A stretch of 64,000 bases of DNA from Sphingomonadales bacterium (GTDB lineage: Bacteria; Pseudomonadota; Alphaproteobacteria; Sphingomonadales; Sphingomonadaceae). The stretch is taken from assembly GCA_016707885.1 (NCBI GenBank), contig JADJGU010000001.1, positions 186,001 to 250,000 of the forward strand, in the 5' to 3' direction. The translations under genes were made by a program, and so were the position numbers. The notes beneath the pieces were generated by a model. The model had not been told where the DNA came from and did not search any database. It saw only the letters and a program-made list of their open reading frames with translations. Positions 1 through 7,865 of this stretch are shown here, piece by piece (position 1 is the first letter of the stretch; the number at the start of each line of letters is the position of its first letter).

Positions 1-274
1 TGGAGGCGCGCGCCGGAATCAGGAATTCGCCGACCTTGATCGTGCTCGACGCCCCAAAAACCCGCGCGCGATTGACAAAGGCATCAGCGGATTTGATCGC
101 GCCCATGTCCTCCAGCTGTTCGGCCGCCGAGCGAATGCTCGCACCCGGCTTTATGACGACAGCTGTTTCCTTGGCTAATGGCCCGGCAGCATTCCATCCA
201 TAGACGAAATTTCCCGCGATAATCAGGAACAACAGGCCACCTGCGATCAGCAGCCCTTTGAACAGCCGGTTCAT
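1..274 (-). CDS. mltG: Endolytic transglycosylase MltG, N-terminal part (cut by window edge)
   Basis: The reading frame starts at 274 and runs off the window, so only about 91 residues are visible. An N-terminal hydrophobic segment (about residues 7-22) is followed by a YceG/MltG-type region containing VVIKPGASIRSAAEQLE and IKVGEF, the start of the LysM-like part of the family. MltG is an inner-membrane lytic transglycosylase that cuts nascent glycan strands and helps set their length. It begins 4 bases after the fabF stop on the same strand, the usual fabF-mltG order in proteobacteria. The catalytic domain lies outside the window. Confidence 0.85.
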   Translation of the reverse strand, partial: MNRLFKGLLIAGGLLFLIIAGNFVYGWNAAGPLAKETAVVIKPGASIRSAAEQLEDMGAIKSADAFVNRARVFGASSTIKVGEFLIPARAS

Positions 275-278
275 GCCG

Positions 279-1535
279 TTAGATGGCCTTCATCACAAGG
301 CTGGCATTGGTGCCGCCAAAGCCGAAGCTGTTGTTGAGCACTGCCTTCACTTCACGCTTGCGCGCGACGTGCGGGACGAGATCGACGCCCTCGGTGCCCT
401 CATCCGGATTGTCGAGATTTAGCGTCGGCGGCACGATCTGATCGCGGATCGCGAGGATGCAGAAGATGCTCTCCACCGCGCCTGCCCCACCCAGAAGATG
501 GCCGATAGCCGATTTGGTGCTGCTCATCGAAGCGCCACCCAGATCGTTGCCCAGCACGCGCTTTACCGCTGCAAGTTCGATGGTGTCGGCCATGGTCGAG
601 GTACCGTGCGCATTGACATAGTCGATGTCGCCCGCCTCAAGCCCTGCCTTGCGCAGCGCCATCCGCATCGCCAGCTCCGCGCCCTTGCCTTCGGGATGCG
701 GCGCGGTGACGTGATAGGCATCGCCCGACAGGCCATAGCCGACGACTTCGGCATAGATTTTGGCGCCGCGGGCCTTGGCGTGCTCATATTCCTCGAGCAC
801 CACCACGCCTGCACCTTCGCCCATCACAAAGCCATCGCGGTCCTTGTCATAAGGGCGGCTGGCCGCTTCGGGGCGGTCATTGAAGCTGGAATTGAGCGCG
901 CGAGCCTGTGCGAAGCCGGCAACGCCCAGCGGGTTGATGGTGCTTTCTGCACCCCCTGCCAGCATGATGTCGGCATCATCATCCCTTATCATCCGCGCGG
1001 CATCACCAATCGAGTGCGCACCGGTAGAGCAAGCGGTGACGACCGCATGATTGGGGCCCATAAGGCCATATTTGATCGAAACCTGACCGCTGATCAGGTT
1101 GATCAAACGTCCATGGACGAAGTGCGGTGAAACGCGGCTCGGGCCTTTTTCATGCAGAACGATCGATTCGCTTTCGATACCCGGCAGGCCTCCGATACCC
1201 GAACCGATCGAGCAACCGGTGCGCATTTTCAGTTCGTCGGACATGTCCGTCAGGCCCGCATCTTCCAATGCCTGCCCTGCGGCATCGATGCCATAGATGA
1301 TGAATGGGTCGACCTGTCGTTGAACCTTGTGGTCCACACGCTTGTCGGGATCAAAGCCCCAAGGATGTTCCTTAGGCTTCACTTCACAAGCGATGTGGCA
1401 TTTCTGGTCACTCGCATCGAATCGGGTAATCATCCCGGCCCCTGATTTGGATGCCAAAAGGTTCGCCCAAGTCGTTTCGACATCGCCCCCCAGCGGCGTG
1501 ACCAGACCCAAACCTGTAACAACAACCCGACGCAT
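279..1535 (-). CDS. fabF: Beta-ketoacyl-ACP synthase II (FabF)
   Basis: A 418-residue KAS II, the elongating condensing enzyme that adds malonyl-ACP to acyl-ACP in the cytoplasm. The thiolase-fold triad is visible: Cys169 in TACSTG, His in NAHGTST and His in GHLLGG. The start MRRVVVTGLG at 1535 is preferred over an in-frame ATG 54 bases upstream. GGAGAG lies a few bases before 1535, and the shorter protein begins exactly as family members do. It follows acpP and precedes mltG. A terminator-like hairpin lies between acpP and fabF, so fabF may be read at a lower level than acpP. Confidence 0.97.
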   Translation of the reverse strand: MRRVVVTGLGLVTPLGGDVETTWANLLASKSGAGMITRFDASDQKCHIACEVKPKEHPWGFDPDKRVDHKVQRQVDPFIIYGIDAAGQALEDAGLTDMSDELKMRTGCSIGSGIGGLPGIESESIVLHEKGPSRVSPHFVHGRLINLISGQVSIKYGLMGPNHAVVTACSTGAHSIGDAARMIRDDDADIMLAGGAESTINPLGVAGFAQARALNSSFNDRPEAASRPYDKDRDGFVMGEGAGVVVLEEYEHAKARGAKIYAEVVGYGLSGDAYHVTAPHPEGKGAELAMRMALRKAGLEAGDIDYVNAHGTSTMADTIELAAVKRVLGNDLGGASMSSTKSAIGHLLGGAGAVESIFCILAIRDQIVPPTLNLDNPDEGTEGVDLVPHVARKREVKAVLNNSFGFGGTNASLVMKAI

Positions 1536-1587
1536 GTGACGCTCTCCATCGTGCAATTGGTTCGCGCCCATTAAGGCGAGCGCGGAC

Positions 1588-1634
1588 AAAAAAGCAAACG
1601 GCTTTCCAGCAGGTTCACGCCTGTCCGGAAAGCC
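1588..1634 (-). terminator. Terminator-like hairpin between acpP and fabF
   Basis: Read on the minus strand, an 8-base stem GGCTTTCC/GGAAAGCC (1627-1634 with 1600-1607) extends inward by CAGG/CCTG. It is followed by GTTTGC and six T residues (1588-1593). It is placed after the acpP stop and before the fabF ribosome-binding site, so it may act as an attenuator that partly separates the two genes. Confidence 0.7.
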
Positions 1635-1677
1635 GCCTGTAAATTTCGCTCATTCAGCTGCGCAATGCAGCCCCAAC

Positions 1678-1911
1678 TCAGCTGTTGGCGTTGATGAAAT
1701 CGATCGCGTCCTTGACGGTCGAGATCTTTTCGGCCGCATCGTCGGGGATTTCGACGTTGAATTCTTCTTCGAAAGCCATGACCAGCTCAACGATATCGAG
1801 GCTGTCTGCGCCCAGATCGTCGATGAAGCTTGCAGCTTCGGTGACCTTGTCAGCTTCAACGCCGAGATGTTCGACGACGATTTTCTTTACACGATCCGCG
1901 GTGTCGCTCAT
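1678..1911 (-). CDS. acpP: Acyl carrier protein
   Basis: A 77-residue acidic helical protein with the phosphopantetheine attachment motif GADSLD (the Ser of DSL), typical of AcpP length and sequence. It carries the growing acyl chain on 4'-phosphopantetheine for FabD, FabG, FabF and lipid synthesis enzymes in the cytoplasm. It lies between fabG and fabF as in most proteobacteria. Gaps of about 100 bases to fabG and 140 bases to fabF suggest its own promoter, its own terminator, or both, which would fit the high expression known for ACP. Confidence 0.97.
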   Translation of the reverse strand: MSDTADRVKKIVVEHLGVEADKVTEAASFIDDLGADSLDIVELVMAFEEEFNVEIPDDAAEKISTVKDAIDFINANS

Positions 1912-2013
1912 TTTATGCCCCTTCTTGTTTGGGATTTGAATTTCGAAAACCGCCCCTAATGCCCAGCAAGGCGGCTGGCAAGGGGGGAGTGCTTTTGTGG
2001 CCGACGAAGCGGG

Positions 2014-2751
2014 TCAGAGCATCGCCATCCCGCCATTTACGTGCAGCGTCTGGCCGGTGACATAGCCGGCCTCTTTCGATGCCAAATAGGCGACTGCCGC
2101 GCCAATATCGCTGCCCTCACCCATACGTCCCATCGGGATACGCGCGTTAAGCGCGTCTTTCTGCGCATCAGCCAAGACGTCGGTCATTGCGGTACGAATG
2201 AAGCCGGGCGCCACGCAGTTTACGGTAACATTGCGACTGGCGAGCTCAGCCGCCAAAGCCTTCGACATGCCGACAAGGCCTGCCTTAGATGCTGCATAGT
2301 TGATCTGCCCCGGATTGCCGGTCGCACCAACCACGCTGGTGATTGTGATAATACGCCCGAAACGCGCCTTCATCATCGGCTTGGTCGCCGCGCGCATCAG
2401 GCGGAAGGCGGCTTCGAGGTTGATCTTGATAACCTCTTCCCACTCCTCATCCTTCATCCGCATAGCAAGGTTGTCGCGGGTAACGCCGGCATTGTTGACG
2501 AGGATGTCGATCTGGCCAAGTTTTTCGAGAGCAGCCGGAACCAGCGCTTCCACGCTGTCCTTGTCGCCAAGGTTGCACGGCACGGCAACATGGTCACCGC
2601 CAAGTGAAGCATGGAAAGCCTCCAGCTTTTCGACATTGCTGCCCGAAACCGCCAGCCTTGCCCCCTGCCCGGCCAGTGCATGACAGATTGCACTGCCGAT
2701 ACCGCCCGAAGCGCCGGTGACGAGGGCGGTCATGCCTGTGAGATCGAACAT
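2014..2751 (-). CDS. fabG: 3-oxoacyl-ACP reductase FabG
   Basis: A 245-residue short-chain dehydrogenase with the NADPH-binding TGASGGIG motif, NNAG, a catalytic Ser in TSVVGATG, and YAASK (Tyr and Lys of the active site). It reduces 3-oxoacyl-ACP to (R)-3-hydroxyacyl-ACP in the elongation cycle. The start MFDLTGM at 2751 gives the normal family length, and the frame open to 2832 overlaps the upstream gene. It starts one base after the stop of the crotonase gene, so the two are probably cotranscribed and translationally linked. Confidence 0.95.
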   Translation of the reverse strand: MFDLTGMTALVTGASGGIGSAICHALAGQGARLAVSGSNVEKLEAFHASLGGDHVAVPCNLGDKDSVEALVPAALEKLGQIDILVNNAGVTRDNLAMRMKDEEWEEVIKINLEAAFRLMRAATKPMMKARFGRIITITSVVGATGNPGQINYAASKAGLVGMSKALAAELASRNVTVNCVAPGFIRTAMTDVLADAQKDALNARIPMGRMGEGSDIGAAVAYLASKEAGYVTGQTLHVNGGMAML

Positions 2752-2752
2752 A

Positions 2753-3547
2753 TTATTCTCCTGTGAAAACCGGTGTGCGCTTTTCGATGAACGCGTTGAT
2801 CGCCTCATCATTGTCGCGGGTGTTGTGCGCAAGGCTTTGCATCGCCGCTGACATTTCGAGGATATTTTTAAGGTCCGCCATCTGTCCCTCGCGCAGCAGA
2901 CGCTTGGTCATGCGGACAGCGTGCGGCGGATTGGCGGCGATCTTGGCAGCGATTTCGCGCGCCTTTGGCAGCAAGTCGGCATCAGGCACAACATGGCTGA
3001 CCAAACCAATCTTGAGAGCCTCTGCCGCGTCGATCATTTCGCCGGTCAGCGCCAGTTCGGTCGCCCGACTGAAGCCGACGATGCGCGGGAGGAGCCAAGC
3101 CCCACCGTCGCCCGGGATGATGCCAAGCTTGACGAAACTCTCTGCGAATTTGGCGCTTTCTGCGGCCACACGCACATCGCACATCGTTGCAAGGTCAAGC
3201 CCCGCACCGATCGCATGGCCATTGACTGCAGCTACGACCGGCACTTCCAACGCCTGGAACATCAGCGGCAAGCGCTGGATGCCATATTTATAGTTGCGAC
3301 GCGTTTCGACCGGATTGCCCGAACGCAGGCCGCCGCTATCGGGGCGCATCTGCTTCAGGTCGCCCCCGGCAGAGAAAGCCGTGCCTGCACCTGTCAGGAT
3401 TACACAACGCACTGAAATGTCGCGGTCAGCCTCTTCAAAGGCATTGCAAATCGCATCCACAACAGCGACGTCTGAAATCGGATTACGCTTTTCGGGCATA
3501 TTCAGGGTGATCGTCAGGATCGACCCGTCACGTTCTTGCAAAAGCAT
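2753..3547 (-). CDS. Enoyl-CoA hydratase/isomerase (crotonase) family protein inside the fab operon
   Basis: A 264-residue crotonase-fold protein with the oxyanion-hole pattern FSAGGDLKQM (about 60-69) and GHAIGAGLDLA (about 113-123). The glutamate usual in GGGCELA is Asp here. The second catalytic glutamate position, before the LGIIPGDGG segment, is Phe. Classical hydration is therefore not assured, and the substrate is unknown. It is packed between fabD (3-base gap) and fabG (1-base gap), so it is cotranscribed with fatty acid synthesis genes, where a crotonase is not part of the standard E. coli arrangement. Family assignment is firm; the reaction is not. Confidence 0.85.
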   Translation of the reverse strand: MLLQERDGSILTITLNMPEKRNPISDVAVVDAICNAFEEADRDISVRCVILTGAGTAFSAGGDLKQMRPDSGGLRSGNPVETRRNYKYGIQRLPLMFQALEVPVVAAVNGHAIGAGLDLATMCDVRVAAESAKFAESFVKLGIIPGDGGAWLLPRIVGFSRATELALTGEMIDAAEALKIGLVSHVVPDADLLPKAREIAAKIAANPPHAVRMTKRLLREGQMADLKNILEMSAAMQSLAHNTRDNDEAINAFIEKRTPVFTGE

Positions 3548-3550
3548 GGC

Positions 3551-4489
3551 TCAAAGCTCCTTCAAAACAGCTTCGATGTCGTCCATCGAAATGATGCTGG
3601 TGGTAGCAACCTCGTCACCCGCGCTGCGCTTCACCATCGGCGACAACACTTTGCCGCCAAATTCATAGAAATGCGTCACGCCGGTATCCCGCATGGCAAT
3701 CGCCGACTCACGCCAGCGCACACGCCCGGTAACTTGTTCGACCAACAGGCTGCGAATTTGATCAGGCTCTGAAACGGGTGCCGCAAGAACATTGGCGAAG
3801 ACGGGGACATAAGGCGCGTTGATTGCAGTCTGACCCAACGCGTCGGCCATGCGGTCGGCGGCGGGCTGCATCAGGGGGCAATGGAAAGGCGCAGAAACCG
3901 GCAGCAGGATGCCGCGTTTGATGCCATGGTCCTTGACCAGTTCAATCGCGCGGTCGATCGCGCCTTTGTGGCCGGAAATCACCACCTGCGTCGGGTCATT
4001 ATCATTCGCAACCGTGCAAGTTTCGCCCTGCGCTGCAGCGGCGGCAAGCGCCTCTGCCTTTTGTATATCAGCGCCCAGCAAGGCCGCCATTGCGCCAATA
4101 CCGACCGGAACCGCCGCCTGCATGGCCTGCCCGCGCAGCTTCAGCAATTTGGCCGTCGTCGCCAGATCGAAGGCACCAGCAGCACACAAAGCGGTATATT
4201 CACCAAGGCTGTGACCAGCGACGAAATGGGCCTTTTCAGAGAGCTTTACGCCGCCTTCTTTCTCCAGCACGCGCAATGTCGCAATGGCATTGGCCATGAT
4301 CGCGGGTTGGGCATTTTCAGTGAGCGTCAGGTCGGCCTCCGGACCTTCGCACATCAGCTTGAACAGGCTTTGCCCAAGCGCTTCATCGACTTCCTGAAAA
4401 ACCTCGCGCGCCATAGCACTCGCCTCGGCCAGCGCCTTGCCCATGCCGACAGCCTGGCTGCCCTGCCCCGGAAAGATGAATGCCCGCAT
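3551..4489 (-). CDS. fabD: Malonyl-CoA:ACP transacylase FabD
   Basis: A 312-residue acyltransferase with the N-terminal FPGQGSQ motif and the nucleophile elbow GHSLGE (Ser94). It transfers malonate from CoA to ACP, supplying the extender for FabF and other condensing enzymes. It is the first gene of the run fabD-crotonase-fabG-acpP-fabF-mltG. AAGGGAG precedes the ATG at a good distance. The 75-base gap before it (4490-4564) is the likely site of the operon promoter, though I could not pick out a convincing -35/-10 pair. Confidence 0.96.
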   Translation of the reverse strand: MRAFIFPGQGSQAVGMGKALAEASAMAREVFQEVDEALGQSLFKLMCEGPEADLTLTENAQPAIMANAIATLRVLEKEGGVKLSEKAHFVAGHSLGEYTALCAAGAFDLATTAKLLKLRGQAMQAAVPVGIGAMAALLGADIQKAEALAAAAAQGETCTVANDNDPTQVVISGHKGAIDRAIELVKDHGIKRGILLPVSAPFHCPLMQPAADRMADALGQTAINAPYVPVFANVLAAPVSEPDQIRSLLVEQVTGRVRWRESAIAMRDTGVTHFYEFGGKVLSPMVKRSAGDEVATTSIISMDDIEAVLKEL

Positions 4490-4564
4490 GTTCGCTCCCT
4501 TATGCGTCTCGTTGTTCCCAGCCGCCTATGGCGGGAAAGCCCGCGATGCAAGCGGGAGTGCGTT

Positions 4565-5680
4565 TCAGGGAATGATTGTTGTGAACAAATAGACACCGAA
4601 AATAACGAGATGGACGACGCCTTGCAAAATGGTCGTCTTGCCAGTCGCCAAGGCTTGCGCGCTGACCAGCAACGTCAGCATCAGCAGCACCATCGACTTG
4701 CTGTCGAGCCCGAGCGTAATCGGCATTGCCATTGCCATCGACAGGGCGGCAACAGCGGGAATAGTCAGTCCGATGGTTGCCAGCGCCGAACCCAAAGCCA
4801 GATTCAAGCTTGTCTGCAATCGATTAGCCAAAGTCGCGCGGATCGCTGCGACGCTTTCGGGAAGCAGAACAAGGGCAGCAATGATGACGCCAACGAACGC
4901 GCGCGGCGCTCCCCAATCATCGACCATAGTTTCTATCGGGGTGGCCAGCTTTTTTGCCAGCATCACAACCGATACGAGGCAAACGAGCAGCAGGGCAAAA
5001 GACAGTCCTGCGGCGCCAGCCGTTGGCCTATCGGCATGCACATCTACATCGGCCGCCTTGTCCTTGGGAGGCAGAAAATAGTCGCGATGGCGAACCGTCT
5101 GCACGGCAACAAACGTTCCGTATAATAGCACTGACACAATGGCGACAAAGGCCAGTTGCGAGGTCGAATAGACGGGGCCCGCTTCCGACACGGTGTAATT
5201 GGGCAGCACCAGGCTGAAGACCGTCAGCGCTGACAATGTCGCAAGCGAAGCACTGACGCCGGTTTGCTGAAAGCTCTGTTCGCGGTGCCGCAATCCGCCG
5301 ATAAGAAGGCAGATGCCGATCAAGCCGTTGAGAATGATCATAACTGCGGCGAAAACGGTATCGCGCGCCAGGCTCTCGGCACCTTCTCCGGCGGCTGACA
5401 TCAAGGTTACAATCAACCCAAGCTCAATAATGGTTACAGCCAGTGCGAGAACGAGAGTGCCAAAGGGTTCACCGATCCGGTGCGCGACCAGCTCGGCATG
5501 GTGGACTGCCGCAATGACCGCACCAGCGAGCAAAATGCCTACCAGAGCAACCGGTAGCGATGCTCCAAAGCTTGCCAACACCCCGATCATAGCGAGCAGG
5601 GGCAAAACCCAGACCCAATGCGACAGCAATTTCCCGAGTGTTCCCTGCATAGGGGTAATGTAACCGAAATTGGCTAACAT
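4565..5680 (-). CDS. chaA: Calcium/proton antiporter, ChaA type
   Basis: A 371-residue polytopic membrane protein of the CaCA superfamily with about eleven hydrophobic helices. The first repeat contains AELVAHRIGEPFGTLVLALAVTIIE, rich in the acidic and polar residues that bind cations; the second contains LLPESVAAIRATLANRLQTSLNLALGSALATIGLTIP. This matches ChaA-like Ca2+(Na+,K+)/H+ exchangers of the inner membrane. The start at 5680 has GAGG about 6 bases upstream; an alternative ATG at 5650 lacks one. It is transcribed toward the fab operon from its own promoter region. Confidence 0.85.
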   Translation of the reverse strand: MLANFGYITPMQGTLGKLLSHWVWVLPLLAMIGVLASFGASLPVALVGILLAGAVIAAVHHAELVAHRIGEPFGTLVLALAVTIIELGLIVTLMSAAGEGAESLARDTVFAAVMIILNGLIGICLLIGGLRHREQSFQQTGVSASLATLSALTVFSLVLPNYTVSEAGPVYSTSQLAFVAIVSVLLYGTFVAVQTVRHRDYFLPPKDKAADVDVHADRPTAGAAGLSFALLLVCLVSVVMLAKKLATPIETMVDDWGAPRAFVGVIIAALVLLPESVAAIRATLANRLQTSLNLALGSALATIGLTIPAVAALSMAMAMPITLGLDSKSMVLLMLTLLVSAQALATGKTTILQGVVHLVIFGVYLFTTIIP

Positions 5681-5822
5681 GAAAGCCTCGCACCTCTATT
5701 TTACCGAACATCCATTTTGATAAGCAGTTGCTTAAATGCCGGTTATCAGCGGCTGTCGGATAGACTGCAGCCCGCGCTCCCTCCAGCTACCGCAAATGAA
5801 ACCGCAGCCACTGGAGCATCCT

Positions 5823-6476
5823 ATGTCCGTCATCGAACCTACAAAACGGTGGGACCCCATCGTCAAACTGACCCATTGGGGGGTCGCGTCTGCCGTCATC
5901 GCCAACGCCCTTTTCACCGAAGAAGGATCGGGCTGGCATGTCTGGGTCGGCTATGCGCTGGCCGGTCTGCTGTTGCTCCGCTGGCTATGGGGTTTCGTCG
6001 GCACCCGCAATGCCCGCTTTTCCGCCTTTCCGCCCAATCCGATGCGGGCCGTGCGCTACATTGCCGGAGCCCGAAAAGGGCAGGTAAAACAGCATAGTTC
6101 ACACAATCCGCTAGGCACGCTTATGGTATATGCCTTGTGGTCATGTCTGGCCGTCATCATCGCCAGCGGCATCGCCATGGCCGGCCCACCGCCAGCCAAT
6201 CCTAATGTTCGCGAGGTTGGAGAGGCCAATGAGGCAGCTTCTTCCGAGGTGCGCAGCTATTCCGAAGAAGAAGGCGAGCAAGAGCGAGAAGAGCAGGAAC
6301 GTGGTGAATCGGGTGAAGGTGGCGAAGAGGTTCTGGAAGAAGTCCATGAAGTCGCGGTCAATCTGCTTTATGTCCTGATCGCATTGCACATATTGGGTGT
6401 CCTGTTCGAAACAATGCGGCATGGACGTGGAATCGTGGGAGCGATGATTCCCTTTATGAACCGAAGGAACCCATGA
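5823..6476 (+). CDS. Cytochrome b561 / hydrogenase-type b cytochrome with an acidic loop
   Basis: A 217-residue four-helix diheme b-type cytochrome. Candidate heme ligands are His18 (KLTHW), His39 (GWHVW), His175 and His189 (ALHILG). Such proteins pass electrons between quinones and partner redox proteins in the inner membrane. Unusual is a stretch of about 45 residues (131-176) between helices 3 and 4 that is almost entirely Glu, Gly, Ser and Arg. The start at 5823 has GGAG 8 bases upstream; the frame is open further up but without such a site. Its stop overlaps the start of the following regulator (ATGA), so the two are translationally coupled. Confidence 0.85.
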   Translation: MSVIEPTKRWDPIVKLTHWGVASAVIANALFTEEGSGWHVWVGYALAGLLLLRWLWGFVGTRNARFSAFPPNPMRAVRYIAGARKGQVKQHSSHNPLGTLMVYALWSCLAVIIASGIAMAGPPPANPNVREVGEANEAASSEVRSYSEEEGEQEREEQERGESGEGGEEVLEEVHEVAVNLLYVLIALHILGVLFETMRHGRGIVGAMIPFMNRRNP

Positions 6477-6991
6477 CGCGAAAAGTCGACAAACCAGCGA
6501 CGACCGGCCCCGCAAGGGCCGGTCTGGTCGCTGTGATTGTCGGCATTCAGGCGATCGCTGCGATTTTTTTCATCGCCGATGCGATCAGCGATTTGGCCGC
6601 TGGCGAAATGGATTTTCACATTTTGGTCGAGGCGCTGATCGCCTTTGCCTTGCTCGCCGGTGTTGGCATTGGTGCGCTGATGGCCCGTCGTCTGCTCGCC
6701 GAGGCGCAGGAACGTGAGCGCGTATTGGCGATCGCCTCTGGCGCGCTGACCGAGCACATCCAGATGCGCTTTCGCGACTGGAAGCTGACCGATGCCGAAG
6801 CCGAGGTGGCGTTGTTTGCAATCAAGGGCTGCGATGCCGCCGAGATCGCCCGGCTGCGTGGTGCGGCCCAAGGAACCGTGCGGGCTCAGCTAAGCCATGT
6901 TTATGCCAAGTCGGGCGTCACCACGCAGGCCGAATTGGTCAGCCTGTTTATCGATGACCTGCTGCAAGTCGACTTGCGAAACCCGACCTAA
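6473..6991 (+). CDS. Membrane-anchored LuxR-type helix-turn-helix regulator
   Basis: A 172-residue protein with two predicted membrane helices (about 17-40 and 50-70) and a short coiled segment (72-92). A C-terminal LuxR/GerE helix-turn-helix (about 100-165) contains KLTDAEAEVALFAIKG, DAAEIARL and GTVRAQLSHVYAKSGV. There is no receiver or ligand-binding domain, so the signal probably enters through the membrane part or a partner. The start overlaps the cytochrome b561 stop by 4 bases. A redox or membrane signal relayed from that cytochrome is an inference from coupling only. It converges with, and overlaps by 4 bases, the LD-carboxypeptidase gene. Confidence 0.8.
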   Translation: MTRKVDKPATTGPARAGLVAVIVGIQAIAAIFFIADAISDLAAGEMDFHILVEALIAFALLAGVGIGALMARRLLAEAQERERVLAIASGALTEHIQMRFRDWKLTDAEAEVALFAIKGCDAAEIARLRGAAQGTVRAQLSHVYAKSGVTTQAELVSLFIDDLLQVDLRNPT

Positions 6992-7809
6992 CCGATCGCG
7001 CCAAACGGCACGACCTTATTCGCGCTGTCATGCCCGATATCCGCTTCGCCCAGATAGCTGATACCGAAACGCTTACACCAGCGCCGCGCAATTTCCTCGG
7101 CCGTCTCGCCAAATGGGCGGTCATTCTCTGGTACATCGCTGACGCGGCCGAGCCGCAGTCCGGCAAGGCCAGCCCCTTTCAAATGCTCTCCGACATGGAA
7201 AAAAGCGCGGTCGAAGGCATAGAGATATTCGCTGACTTCTTCGACCATCAGAACATGGCCCTTGAGATCGGGCATCAACGGCGTACCGACCAGCATCGCG
7301 AGCGTCATCAGGTTGAAAGCCGCATATCTTGATCCAACTTCAACATGAATTTCCAATGATTTAGGATTGCCTTTTACCAGCCAGTCTAGCGCTCGCTTCA
7401 CTGCCTGATCGCCACCCTCCCGACGGATATCGGTCGGCATCGGGCCGTGGACAGGCCAGCCGATACCTGCCTTATACAACGCCGCCAGCAGGTTACCCTG
7501 ATCGCTATAGCCAAGATAGCTTTTCGCTCGGGCCGGAGCCTTGAGCCGTTTCACTGCATCTTCGGCAATCCGGCAAGCGCCGTAGCCGCCGCGCACAAAC
7601 CAGACGGCATCAAATGCAGGGTCGTTGGCCAGGCGTACAAACGCTTCCAGCCTTTGCGCATCGCTTCCTGCAAAATGGCCCTTTTCGAAAAAGCATTGGT
7701 CATCGAAGATCAGTTCGGCGTCAGGATGGCTTTCTGCTGCCAACGCCGTAACCCGCGCTGCATCCTCGCGGGTGAAGGGGGTTGAAGGTGCGCAAATACC
7801 TATCTTCAC
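6988..7809 (-). CDS. ldcA: Muramoyltetrapeptide LD-carboxypeptidase (peptidase S66)
   Basis: A 273-residue S66 serine peptidase. The nucleophile Ser lies in GYSDQ, the Glu in VEEVSEYLY and the His in GHDSANKVVPFG. It removes the terminal D-Ala from recycled L-Ala-D-Glu-mDAP-D-Ala tetrapeptide in the cytoplasm. The start is GTG at 7809 (VKIGICAPSTP), with GGAGAGGG just upstream on the minus strand. The open frame to 7998 has no such site and no family similarity. It is divergent from a Mur ligase (57-base gap) that would use its tripeptide product, which supports a murein-recycling role. Confidence 0.9.
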   Translation of the reverse strand: MKIGICAPSTPFTREDAARVTALAAESHPDAELIFDDQCFFEKGHFAGSDAQRLEAFVRLANDPAFDAVWFVRGGYGACRIAEDAVKRLKAPARAKSYLGYSDQGNLLAALYKAGIGWPVHGPMPTDIRREGGDQAVKRALDWLVKGNPKSLEIHVEVGSRYAAFNLMTLAMLVGTPLMPDLKGHVLMVEEVSEYLYAFDRAFFHVGEHLKGAGLAGLRLGRVSDVPENDRPFGETAEEIARRWCKRFGISYLGEADIGHDSANKVVPFGAIG

Positions 7810-7865
7810 AGTCCCTCTCCCGATAAGCGATTGCCAAAATTGCCCCCGCGCAATAGCGGAGCGCG

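Noticed and set aside
3881..5125. A 414-codon plus-strand frame opposite fabD and chaA
   Set aside because: No recognisable domain, low-complexity composition, and it covers two well-supported minus-strand genes.
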